Of a DNA stretch of 5,181 nt, positions 1 to 5,181 are shown in pieces. Each line of letters begins with the position of its first letter. Within the stretch, counting starts at the first letter, position 1. A program made the translations under genes and the position numbers. This DNA is from CAXMNX01 sp051009475 (lineage in GTDB: Bacteria; Pseudomonadota; Alphaproteobacteria; Rhodobacterales; Rhodobacteraceae): positions 1 to 5,181 of the forward strand of contig JBPCWO010000079.1 in assembly GCA_051009475.1 (NCBI GenBank). Direction: 5' to 3'. Below the pieces are notes generated by a model that was not told the origin of the DNA, did no database searches, and was given only the letters and a program-made list of their open reading frames with translations.

Positions 1-1389
1 GAAGAGGTTCGCGACCCGAGCCGCATTCCCGAGGTGCTGAACCGCGTTATTCTGCAGGCCAAGCGCGCCAGCGGGCCCGCACAAATCAATATCCCGCGGG
101 ATTATTGGACCCAGGTGATCGACGTCGATCTGCCGGCGATGGTTGAATTCGAGCGCCCCTCAGGCGGCGCTGATGCGATTTCGAGCGCTGCTGAGTTACT
201 GTCGGAAGCCGAATTTCCAGTGATCCTGAACGGTGCCGGTGTGGTTCTGGCCGGTGCGATTCCGGCATCCAAAGCCTTGGCCGAACGTTTGGACGCGCCC
301 GTTTGCGTCGGCTATCAGCACAATGATGCATTTCCGGGGTCGCATCCACTGTTTGCAGGACCGCTGGGCTATAATGGTTCGAAGGCCGGGATGGAATTGA
401 TCTCGAAAGCCGACGTTGTTCTGGCGCTGGGCACCCGGCTGAACCCGTTTTCGACGCTGCCTGGATACGGCATCGATTACTGGCCGGGGGATGCGAAAAT
501 CATTCAGGTCGATATCAATCCCGACAGGATTGGCTTGACCAAGAAGGTGACGGTGGGGATCGTCGGCGATGCAATGAAGGTGGCCGAAGGTATCCTTGGC
601 AAGCTTTCTGATGGCGCTGGCGAAAAGGGCCGTTCTGATCGTAAGAACTTGATCGCGCAGACCAAATCGTCCTGGGCACAGCAGCTTTCTTCAATGGATC
701 ACGAAGATGACGATCCGGGAACGACCTGGAACGAGCGCGCGCGCGCCGCCAAGCCCGACTGGATGTCGCCCCGCATGGCGTGGCGTGCGATTCAAGCCGC
801 GCTGCCGAAAGAGGCGATCATTTCGTCGGATATTGGCAACAACTGTGCGATCGGTAATGCCTACCCAACATTTGAAGAAACTCGCAAGTACCTCGCGCCC
901 GGGCTGTTTGGCCCTTGCGGTTACGGCCTGCCTTCGATCGTTGGTGCGAAGATTGGCCAACCGAAGGTTCCTGTCGTTGGATTTTCTGGCGACGGCGCGT
1001 TTGGCATCGCGGTGAACGAGCTGACAGCGATTGGCCGGGGTGAATGGCCGGCGATTACGCAGGTTGTTTTCCGGAACTATCAATGGGGCGCGGAAAAGCG
1101 GAACACGACGCTTTGGTATAGCGACAACTTTGTCGGCACAGAGTTGGATGAGCAGGTCAGTTACGCCGGTATCGCACAAGCCTGTGGTTTGCAGGGTGTA
1201 GTAGCGCGCACGATGGACGAGTTGACCGAGGCGCTGCGCACAGCCGTGGATGATCAAATGAATCACGGCAAAACGACGCTGATCGAGGCGATGATCAACC
1301 AAGAGTTGGGCGAACCTTTCCGGCGCGATGCAATGAAAGCGCCTGTCGCTGTTGCCGGTGTGGACGTGGTGGATATGGCCGCGGAGTGA
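1..1389 (+). CDS. xsc: Sulfoacetaldehyde acetyltransferase Xsc, 5'-truncated by window edge
   Basis: This thiamine-diphosphate (TPP) enzyme converts sulfoacetaldehyde plus phosphate to sulfite and acetyl phosphate, the desulfonation step of taurine and isethionate degradation in the cytoplasm. Reading frame 1 is open from base 1 to a TGA at 1387-1389, giving 462 residues. The family is about 590-600 residues long, so roughly the first 130 (most of the PYR domain) lie outside. Visible parts are the end of the PYR domain, a central TPP-enzyme domain (about fragment residues 45-200, with LNGAG and LALGTRLNPF) and the C-terminal PP domain. The PP domain carries the TPP/Mg motif GDG at fragment residues 330-332, with the paired Asn at 359 in VVFRNYQWGAEKRN. 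That segment and the ending GEPFRRDAMKAPVAVAG match my memory of Xsc rather than acetolactate synthase. The adjacent pta, which consumes the product, supports the call. The GTG at 34 is internal and is not the start. Confidence 0.95.
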   Translation, partial: EEVRDPSRIPEVLNRVILQAKRASGPAQINIPRDYWTQVIDVDLPAMVEFERPSGGADAISSAAELLSEAEFPVILNGAGVVLAGAIPASKALAERLDAPVCVGYQHNDAFPGSHPLFAGPLGYNGSKAGMELISKADVVLALGTRLNPFSTLPGYGIDYWPGDAKIIQVDINPDRIGLTKKVTVGIVGDAMKVAEGILGKLSDGAGEKGRSDRKNLIAQTKSSWAQQLSSMDHEDDDPGTTWNERARAAKPDWMSPRMAWRAIQAALPKEAIISSDIGNNCAIGNAYPTFEETRKYLAPGLFGPCGYGLPSIVGAKIGQPKVPVVGFSGDGAFGIAVNELTAIGRGEWPAITQVVFRNYQWGAEKRNTTLWYSDNFVGTELDEQVSYAGIAQACGLQGVVARTMDELTEALRTAVDDQMNHGKTTLIEAMINQELGEPFRRDAMKAPVAVAGVDVVDMAAE

Positions 1390-1405
1390 ACAATCAAACA
1401 GTGCC

Positions 1406-1439
1406 AAGAAGGCCGGCGGGGTGGACCGTCGGCCTTTTT
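1406..1439 (+). terminator. Intrinsic terminator-like hairpin between xsc and pta
   Basis: The left arm AAGGCCGGCGG (1409-1419) pairs with CCGTCGGCCTT (1426-1436). This makes an 11-bp stem with one G-U pair and a 6-base loop, followed by a run of T that ends at 1439. The A-rich bases 1406-1408 can pair with part of the T run, so it may also work weakly on the other strand. It begins 17 bases after the xsc stop and ends only 8 bases before the pta ATG. The shape is that of a classical Rho-independent terminator. Whether it stops all transcription or only lowers pta expression relative to xsc cannot be told from the sequence. Confidence 0.8.
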
Positions 1440-1447
1440 CGTTGGAT

Positions 1448-2434
1448 ATGAGTGACATGGGCGTCATTGACGACATCATTTCGACAAGTCGAAAGGCGCG
1501 GCCACATATCGTGCTGTCGGAAGGTGACGATCCGCGCGTTCAGGCCGCCGCCGCACGCGCGGCAGCAGATGGATTTGCCACGATCACACTAATTGGCTCG
1601 GCCGTTGCGCCCGGTGAAGGTGTCCAGACGATAGCTCCTTCCACGTCAGAACAGTTGGACGCTTATGCGTCGGCTTTTTTCGAGATGCGCAAGCATAAAG
1701 GGCTGAGCGAAGAAGGCGCGCATGCGGCGATGACCTCCCGGTTGGGCTTTGCTGCGATGATGGTTCGCCAGGGTGATGCTGACGGTACACTTGGAGGCGC
1801 AATCGAGACGACATCGGATGTTGTGCGAACGGCGTTGCAGGTGATCGGCAGGGCACCCGGGGTCGATGTCGTTTCAAGCTATTTCCTGATGCTGTTGGGG
1901 CCGCCGCATGATCGGCCGGTCGTCTTTTCGGATTGCGGATTGATCCTTCAACCGACGGCGGCGGAACTTGCAAGTATTGCGTTGGCATCCGCGTCGTCGT
2001 TCAGCGCTTTGACCGGAATGGCACCGCGCGTGGCGTTTTTGTCATTCTCGACCAAAGGATCTGTGCCTGAGCGGGCGCATGAATCACTGGAGCGTATTCA
2101 ATCTGCTCTGGCGAAGGTGAAGGACCGTGCGCCAGAGTTGCCGGTTGATGGCGAGCTTCAGTTTGATGCCGCAATGGATCCAGAGATTGCAGCGCGCAAA
2201 GCGCCTGGTTCACTTGTCGAAGGTCAGGCGAATGTTTTTGTTTTTCCAAGCCTTAGCGCGGGAAATATCGGATACAAGATTGCGCAGCGCATTGGCGGCG
2301 CGGTGGCGCTGGGCCCAATACTTCAAGGGCTGGCGCGGCCCGCGAATGATCTTTCTCGCGGCGCGACCGAAGACGATATCTATCAGATGATCGCGATAAC
2401 CGGTGCGCAGGCGGCAGCCAGTTCCGGCCCTTGA
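1448..2434 (+). CDS. pta: Phosphate acetyltransferase (short, single-domain Pta)
   Basis: Pta moves the acetyl group of acetyl phosphate to coenzyme A, giving acetyl-CoA and phosphate. Behind xsc it carries the carbon of sulfoacetaldehyde into central metabolism. From ATG 1448 it has 328 residues, the size of the short catalytic-domain-only form, without the N-terminal extension of long Pta proteins. Recognisable segments are HIVLSEGDDPRV near the N-terminus, LGGAIETTSDVVRTALQ, FSTKGS around residues 200-205, and the C-terminal block FVFPSLSAGNIGYKIAQRI with GPILQGLARPANDLSRG, all characteristic of the PTA_PTB family. The start is uncertain. ATG 1448 and in-frame ATG 1457 are both possible. 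Neither has a good Shine-Dalgarno sequence, and a weak GGA at 1444-1446 is placed better for 1457 (325 residues). The frame stays open upstream into xsc, but that part looks non-coding. Family assignment is firm. Confidence 0.93.
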   Translation: MSDMGVIDDIISTSRKARPHIVLSEGDDPRVQAAAARAAADGFATITLIGSAVAPGEGVQTIAPSTSEQLDAYASAFFEMRKHKGLSEEGAHAAMTSRLGFAAMMVRQGDADGTLGGAIETTSDVVRTALQVIGRAPGVDVVSSYFLMLLGPPHDRPVVFSDCGLILQPTAAELASIALASASSFSALTGMAPRVAFLSFSTKGSVPERAHESLERIQSALAKVKDRAPELPVDGELQFDAAMDPEIAARKAPGSLVEGQANVFVFPSLSAGNIGYKIAQRIGGAVALGPILQGLARPANDLSRGATEDDIYQMIAITGAQAAASSGP

Positions 2435-2450
2435 TGCGGGGCTAGATTCG

Positions 2451-2466
2451 TGGTCGAGATCGACCA
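2451..2466. repeat. 7-bp inverted repeat before betB (candidate operator or mRNA hairpin)
   Basis: TGGTCGA (2451-2457) and its exact reverse complement TCGACCA (2460-2466) are separated by two bases. The repeat sits in the 47-base gap between pta and betB and ends 4 bases before the betB Shine-Dalgarno sequence. As DNA it resembles a short dimeric-regulator half-site pair. As RNA it could form a 6-bp stem with an AGAU tetraloop next to the ribosome binding site. It does not resemble the BetI operator as I remember it. The repeat is seen directly; a regulatory role is inferred. Confidence 0.4.
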
Positions 2467-2470
2467 ACCC

Positions 2471-2476
2471 GGAGGT
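2471..2476 (+). promoter_or_regulatory. betB ribosome binding site
   Basis: GGAGGT, a near-full Shine-Dalgarno sequence, lies 5 bases before ATG 2482 and fixes that start. It is much stronger than anything in front of pta, so betB is probably translated well and independently of pta. Confidence 0.85.
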
Positions 2477-2481
2477 GTCAT

Positions 2482-3939
2482 ATGCGTGCACAACCAAAAG
2501 CCAGCCATTTCGTGAACGGCGCTTATGCCGAGGATAATGGTGGCGCTGACATCGACTGCGTTTTTGCCGCGAACGGAGAGGTGGTGGCGCGTCTACACGA
2601 GGCGACTGATGCTATTGTCGAGGCCTCGCTGGCGGCGGCGAAAACAGCGCATCCGGTCTGGGCTGAAATGACCGGCACCGAGCGTGGCCGCGTCCTGCGC
2701 CGCGCCGCCGACTTGATGCGGGAGCGAAACCGCGAGCTTTCCGAGATCGAGACAATGGACACTGGCAAGCCGCTTCAGGAAACACTGGTTGCGGACGCGA
2801 CGTCGGGTGCCGATGCGCTGGAATATTTTGGCGGGCTGGCAGGAGCGGTGACGGGCGAGCACATCCCGCTTTCGGGCGGCGACTGGGCCTATACGATCCG
2901 CGAACCGCTGGGCGTCTGCGTCGGTATCGGAGCATGGAATTATCCAACACAAATCGCGTGTTGGAAGGCGGCTCCAGCTTTGGCGTGTGGCAATGCGATG
3001 ATATTCAAACCATCCGAGACGACCCCGCTGTCTGCATTGAAGGTAGCTGAGATCCTCAAAGAGGCCGGGTTGCCGGACGGCATCTTCAATGTTGTGCAGG
3101 GTCGCGGTGCGGTTGGTGCCAAGCTGATCGGCGATGATCGGGTAGCAAAGGTTTCACTGACAGGGTCGGTGCCGACCGGTAAAAAAGTCTATGCGGCGGC
3201 GGCAGAGGGTATGCGCCATGTCACAATGGAACTGGGGGGCAAGTCACCGCTTTTGGTTTTTGCCGACGCAGATCTCGAAAAGGCGGTGTCGGGTGCAATC
3301 CTTGGGAATTTTTATTCATCAGGACAGGTCTGTTCGAACGGCACAAGAGTATTTGTTGAACAGACCATTCGCGACGACTTTGTCGGGCGACTGACCGAGC
3401 GACTGACCAAGGGCGTGGTCATGGGCGATCCAATGGATGAGGCCGTAAATTTTGGCCCGATGGTAAGTGAAGCCCAGATGGAAATTATTCTGGGCTACAT
3501 AAAGAAGGGCGTCGCCGAAGGTGCAGTTTTGGCGCACGGCGGTCGGCGATCAAACAGGGACGGGTATTTCGTAGAACCGACGGTCTTTACCGGTGTCACC
3601 GACGAAATGACAATTGCGCGCGAGGAAATTTTCGGCCCGGTATTGTCGGTCCTGGACTTCCATACGGAGGACGAGGCGGTAAGCCGAGCGAATGCTACGC
3701 CATTCGGTTTGGCGGCGGGCGTATTCACTCGTGATCTCGCACGAGGGCATCGCATTGCAAAGGCATTCAATGCAGGCACGTGCTATATCAACCACTACAA
3801 CGCGGCTCCGGTTGAAATGCCTTTTGGCGGATCCAAGCTATCGGGCGTGGGGCGGGAGAATTCAAAGGCCGCGATTGCACATTATTCGGAACCCAAGGCA
3901 ATTTACGTCGGCATGGGCGAGGTCGAGGCGCCATTCTGA
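2482..3939 (+). CDS. betB: Betaine aldehyde dehydrogenase BetB
   Basis: A cytoplasmic NAD(P)+-dependent aldehyde dehydrogenase that oxidises betaine aldehyde to glycine betaine, the second step from choline to this osmoprotectant. At 485 residues it is full length for the family. The ALDH machinery is complete: Asn153 in AWNYP (oxyanion hole), Lys176 in FKPSE (cofactor ribose), Glu250 in MELGGKSP (general base), the catalytic Cys284 in GQVCSNGTRV, and EEIFGP at 381-386. Tyr154 and Trp161 in NYPTQIACWKAAPAL fall where betaine aldehyde dehydrogenases have aromatic residues that hold the trimethylammonium group. The C-terminal block with PVEMPFGGSKLSGVGREN is the alphaproteobacterial BetB style. 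No choline dehydrogenase (betA), betI or transporter is next to it; the upstream neighbours are xsc and pta. A sulfoacetaldehyde or other aldehyde substrate is therefore possible but less supported. The start is set by a strong GGAGGT. Confidence 0.9.
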   Translation: MRAQPKASHFVNGAYAEDNGGADIDCVFAANGEVVARLHEATDAIVEASLAAAKTAHPVWAEMTGTERGRVLRRAADLMRERNRELSEIETMDTGKPLQETLVADATSGADALEYFGGLAGAVTGEHIPLSGGDWAYTIREPLGVCVGIGAWNYPTQIACWKAAPALACGNAMIFKPSETTPLSALKVAEILKEAGLPDGIFNVVQGRGAVGAKLIGDDRVAKVSLTGSVPTGKKVYAAAAEGMRHVTMELGGKSPLLVFADADLEKAVSGAILGNFYSSGQVCSNGTRVFVEQTIRDDFVGRLTERLTKGVVMGDPMDEAVNFGPMVSEAQMEIILGYIKKGVAEGAVLAHGGRRSNRDGYFVEPTVFTGVTDEMTIAREEIFGPVLSVLDFHTEDEAVSRANATPFGLAAGVFTRDLARGHRIAKAFNAGTCYINHYNAAPVEMPFGGSKLSGVGRENSKAAIAHYSEPKAIYVGMGEVEAPF

Positions 3940-3987
3940 CGGCGTAGCCAGAATTCAGCGGCGGAGTAATCCTTGGCAATTTAGAAT

Positions 3988-4025
3988 AAAAACGGCGGCA
4001 CCAGGGAGGTAATGCCGCCGTTTTT
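3988..4025. terminator. Bidirectional intrinsic terminator between convergent betB and DUF1127 gene
   Basis: AAAAACGGCGGCA (3988-4000) and TGCCGCCGTTTTT (4013-4025) form a perfect 13-bp stem around a 12-base loop. A and T runs on the two sides give a U tract in both directions. It ends betB transcription from the left and DUF1127 transcription from the right. On the plus strand the loop is purine-rich (CCAGGGAGGTAA). On the minus strand it reads UUACCUCCCUGG, an anti-Shine-Dalgarno-like sequence that is also discussed under the candidate small RNA. Confidence 0.9.
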
Positions 4026-4030
4026 CGTCC

Positions 4031-4056
4031 GAAAGCCCAGGGAAGAAAAGACTTTC
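4031..4056 (-). repeat. First hairpin of the tandem pair after the DUF1127 gene
   Basis: GACTTTC at 4050-4056 pairs with GAAAGCC at 4031-4037 (one G-U pair in the minus-strand RNA), giving a 7-bp stem. The minus-strand loop is UUUUCUUCCCUG. It has no U tract of its own and so is not a terminator. Its loop size and pyrimidine motif echo the terminator hairpin 5 bases further on. Confidence 0.55.
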
Positions 4057-4071
4057 AGAATTCTTAGTCGA

Positions 4072-4287
4072 TCAGTTGTCGTAGGCCACGTGAAACGCGA
4101 CATCGCGAAGCTGATGGCGCGAAAGACCCAGATCAGCCAACTCGCGGTCCGTCAGGTGATCTAGTTCGAGAAAAGTCTTGCGATACGATGTGTAATTCCG
4201 AACGCGTGCGACGAGACCGGCAAGAAATCCGCTTAAACGCGCATGTCCGGCAAGGCCAGAACGGTTAAAGATATCAATCGTACTCAT
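4072..4287 (-). CDS. DUF1127 small arginine-rich protein (YjiS/CcaF1-like)
   Basis: A 71-residue basic protein with the DUF1127 core at about residues 35-64 (YRKTFLELDHL followed by LTDRELADLGLSR and HQLRDVA). A less conserved N-terminal stretch has a hydrophobic patch, FLAGLVARV at 21-29. There is no signal peptide or clear membrane span. The ATG at 4287 is chosen because AAGGA lies 8 bases before it; an in-frame TTG two codons upstream is unlikely. Established knowledge: DUF1127 proteins are common in alphaproteobacteria, often stress-induced. The Rhodobacter sphaeroides member CcaF1 binds RNA and takes part in small-RNA maturation and RNA turnover, while others affect metabolism and phosphate uptake. 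The RNA role for this protein is inference, helped by the two loop-motif hairpins just after its stop codon. It converges with betB and diverges from mrp. Confidence 0.9.
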   Translation of the reverse strand: MSTIDIFNRSGLAGHARLSGFLAGLVARVRNYTSYRKTFLELDHLTDRELADLGLSRHQLRDVAFHVAYDN

Positions 4288-4295
4288 TTCCAAGT

Positions 4296-4300
4296 TCCTT
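4296..4300 (-). promoter_or_regulatory. Ribosome binding site of the DUF1127 gene
   Basis: AAGGA on the minus strand is separated by 8 bases from the ATG at 4287-4285, which supports that start over the TTG at 4293. Confidence 0.7.
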
Positions 4301-4342
4301 CAATGATACTTGCGAGACGCGGTTCGCAATGCTGTTGCGCTA

Positions 4343-4370
4343 AAGATAGGCAATTGCTGCAGCTGCACAA
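4343..4370 (-). promoter_or_regulatory. Weak candidate promoter of the DUF1127 gene
   Basis: On the minus strand TTGTGC (4370-4365) and TATCTT (4348-4343) are 16 bases apart. They loosely match -35 and -10 elements and would give a leader of about 50 bases. Both hexamers are imperfect. Other sigma factors, such as the heat-shock type known for CcsR operons, could use different bases here. This is only a position to test. Confidence 0.3.
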
Positions 4371-4510
4371 TCCCCAGCTTCGCAATGCCGCTATGCAGCA
4401 TTGAAATGGGTCGAAGGCAACTGGTCTGAATGTTTGCCAGCATTACGGGCGAAAACTTCAAGTGGGCTTGTGTCGGCGGTCAAGGGCGCGCAAGTAAAGC
4501 TTTGAACGAC

Positions 4511-4516
4511 AGGAAA
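4511..4516 (+). promoter_or_regulatory. Probable ribosome binding site of mrp
   Basis: AGGAAA lies in front of two possible in-frame starts, GTG 4521 and ATG 4527. Counting from the end of AGGA, the spacing is 6 bases to the GTG and 12 to the ATG. The ribosome site therefore favours GTG and the codon type favours ATG, leaving the start open by two residues. Confidence 0.5.
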
Positions 4517-4526
4517 CGGTGTGGCG

Positions 4527-5181
4527 ATGGGCATTTCGCAGGACGATATTCTAAACGCATTGCGCAAGATTATTCTGCCGAGCGGAGGTGATCTAGTGTC
4601 GAGCGATCTGGTGCGGGCGCTGACGATCGAAGGTGGCACAGTTCGCTTTGTTATCGAAGCGCCGTCCGCGGATGCGGCGCAGGCGATGGCCCCGGTCCGG
4701 GATGCGGCGGAATTAGCAATACGCAATTTGGATGGCGTAGATCAGTCTTCGGTGGTTTTGACGGCGCACGGACCGGCCCCTTCAACCGCCAAATCGCCGC
4801 CGTCATTGAAAGTTGGCGGGCACCCAACACCTGCTTCAGGTGGGCCGTCGAAAGTAACAGGGGTAGAGCGGATCGTTGCAATTGCGTCAGGAAAGGGTGG
4901 TGTCGGAAAGTCGACCGTCGCGTCAAACTTGGCGGTGTCGCTGGCAAAAAAAGGCAAACGCGTTGGCTTGCTGGATGCAGATATTTATGGGCCTTCGCAG
5001 CCCAAGATGATGGGCGTGTCAGAGCGCCCGAAGTCGCCGGACGGCAAGACTATCATTCCGCTGACGAGTCATGGTGTCACGCTGATGTCGATCGGTTTCA
5101 TGATGGACCCGGACAAAGCAGTTGTGTGGCGCGGACCGATGCTGATGGGCGCATTGCAGCAAATGCTTGGGCAAGTTGCTT
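4527..5181 (+). CDS. mrp: Mrp/ApbC (NBP35-type) Fe-S cluster carrier ATPase, 3'-truncated by window edge
   Basis: A cytoplasmic P-loop ATPase of the Mrp/ApbC/NBP35 family, which binds and delivers iron-sulfur clusters to apoproteins. The 218 codons visible hold an N-terminal MIP18/DUF59 domain (about residues 1-80, beginning MGISQDDILNALRKI), a Pro/Ser/Gly-rich linker (about 82-112), and the start of the ATPase domain. The deviant Walker A motif GKGGVGKST is at 122-130, with the first Lys (123) typical of the MinD/ParA/Mrp superfamily. LLDADIYGPSQPKMMG follows around 148-163 and VWRGPMLMGALQQML near the edge; both are Mrp signatures. The family is about 350-380 residues long, so some 40% is missing, including the C-terminal CxxC that binds the cluster. 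The start could also be GTG 4521. Its own promoter must lie in the preceding intergenic region, because the DUF1127 gene is divergent. Confidence 0.94.
   Translation, partial: MGISQDDILNALRKIILPSGGDLVSSDLVRALTIEGGTVRFVIEAPSADAAQAMAPVRDAAELAIRNLDGVDQSSVVLTAHGPAPSTAKSPPSLKVGGHPTPASGGPSKVTGVERIVAIASGKGGVGKSTVASNLAVSLAKKGKRVGLLDADIYGPSQPKMMGVSERPKSPDGKTIIPLTSHGVTLMSIGFMMDPDKAVVWRGPMLMGALQQMLGQVA

Larger units (their letters stand above)
3985..4071 (-). ncRNA. Candidate cuckoo/CcsR-like small RNA in the 3' UTR of the DUF1127 gene
   Basis: Read 5' to 3' on the minus strand after the DUF1127 stop, a 15-base linker leads into two hairpins. The first has stem GAAAGUC/GGCUUUC (4056-4050 with 4037-4031, one G-U pair) and the 12-base loop UUUUCUUCCCUG. 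After 5 bases the second, the 13-bp terminator hairpin, has the 12-base loop UUACCUCCCUGG. CUUCCCUGG (first hairpin, the last G entering the stem) and CCUCCCUGG (second) match at 8 of 9 positions. Established knowledge: in Rhodobacter sphaeroides the CcsR RNAs of the cuckoo family have hairpin loops with CCUCCUCCC-type anti-Shine-Dalgarno motifs and are processed from the transcript of an upstream DUF1127 gene. The match here is in arrangement and in a shortened motif. Homology and function are inferred. Confidence 0.5.
4288..4526. promoter_or_regulatory. Divergent intergenic region between DUF1127 gene and mrp
   Basis: These 239 bases must hold the start signals for both divergent genes. CGCAATGCTG (4325-4334) recurs as CGCAATGCCG (4381-4390) and, in the opposite direction, as CAGCATTG (4396-4403) and CAGCATTACG (4438-4447). 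A 10-bp palindrome TGCAGCTGCA lies at 4358-4367. I see no convincing sigma-70 promoter for mrp on the plus strand and no plausible small coding region. Confidence 0.5.

Noticed and set aside
117..130. Perfect 14-bp palindrome GATCGACGTCGATC
   Set aside because: It lies inside xsc and encodes a run of Ile, Asp and Val codons. A palindrome this size in coding DNA with frequent GATC and TCGA is likely chance.
735..746. Twelve alternating G and C bases inside xsc (possible Z-DNA)
   Set aside because: They encode in-frame Arg-Ala codons of Xsc and are explained by GC-rich codon choice.
1352..1447. Upstream extension of the pta frame overlapping the xsc end
   Set aside because: The extra residues begin at a TTG, are rich in Trp and Arg, and run through the terminator hairpin. 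Short Pta proteins begin close to the HIVLSEG block, so the extension is probably just an open frame without coding role.
691..1479. Long minus-strand open frame of 262 codons opposite xsc
   Set aside because: It is a shadow of the xsc reading frame in GC-rich DNA. The product has no family character, and xsc codes clearly on the other strand.
3388..3411. Two adjacent 12-base units CGACTGACCGAG and CGACTGACCAAG in betB
   Set aside because: A small in-frame duplication in a surface helix (LTERLTK). It does not disturb the enzyme and, at two copies, is not a meaningful repeat array.
4012..4164. Plus-strand open frame of 50 codons starting at ATG 4012 right behind an AGGGAGG sequence
   Set aside because: The ribosome-site-like bases are the loop of the bidirectional terminator, and the frame runs antisense through the well-supported DUF1127 gene. 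Its product resembles nothing I know.
4459..4492. Possible plus-strand promoter for mrp around TTGTGT
   Set aside because: The downstream hexamer CAAGTA at 17 bases is a poor -10 element, and nothing else supports a start there, so I do not annotate it.
1..5181. Search for tRNA or rRNA genes, CRISPR arrays, insertion sequences and phage genes
   Set aside because: None was seen. Apart from the short gaps described, the window is filled by ordinary, intact chromosomal genes, with the two edge genes cut only by the window.

Overview
The window looks like chromosomal DNA of a marine alphaproteobacterium of the Rhodobacterales (roseobacter) type. The basis is moderately high GC, an Xsc protein with a C-terminal tail like those of roseobacters, an alphaproteobacterial-type BetB, a DUF1127 small protein and a two-domain Mrp ATPase. 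This taxonomic call is inference from protein character, since no rRNA or other marker is present.

Left part (1-3987), plus strand: three metabolic genes in a row. The 3' three quarters of xsc (sulfoacetaldehyde acetyltransferase) enters from the left edge. It is followed by pta (phosphate acetyltransferase) and betB (betaine aldehyde dehydrogenase). Xsc splits sulfoacetaldehyde with phosphate into sulfite and acetyl phosphate, and Pta turns acetyl phosphate into acetyl-CoA, so the pair is the last step of C2-sulfonate (taurine, isethionate) catabolism. BetB makes glycine betaine from betaine aldehyde; its presence here joins organosulfonate and quaternary-amine metabolism, or it may act on another aldehyde. 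A strong intrinsic terminator-like hairpin lies between xsc and pta, whose start has almost no Shine-Dalgarno sequence. A 7-bp inverted repeat lies just before the betB ribosome binding site.

Middle part (3988-4287): betB converges on a 71-residue DUF1127 gene on the minus strand. Between them is a perfect 13-bp bidirectional terminator hairpin. Read from the minus strand, the DUF1127 3' UTR has two hairpins in tandem. Their loops share C[U/C]UCCCUGG, an anti-Shine-Dalgarno-like motif. This is the layout of the 'cuckoo'/CcsR small RNAs that follow DUF1127 genes in Rhodobacter sphaeroides, and it is the most interesting signal in the window.

Right part (4288-5181): a 239-base divergent intergenic region holds several copies of a CGCAATGCTG-like motif and a weak candidate promoter for DUF1127. 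It is followed on the plus strand by mrp/apbC, an Fe-S cluster carrier P-loop ATPase cut off by the right edge. No tRNA, rRNA, CRISPR array, insertion sequence or phage gene is visible.
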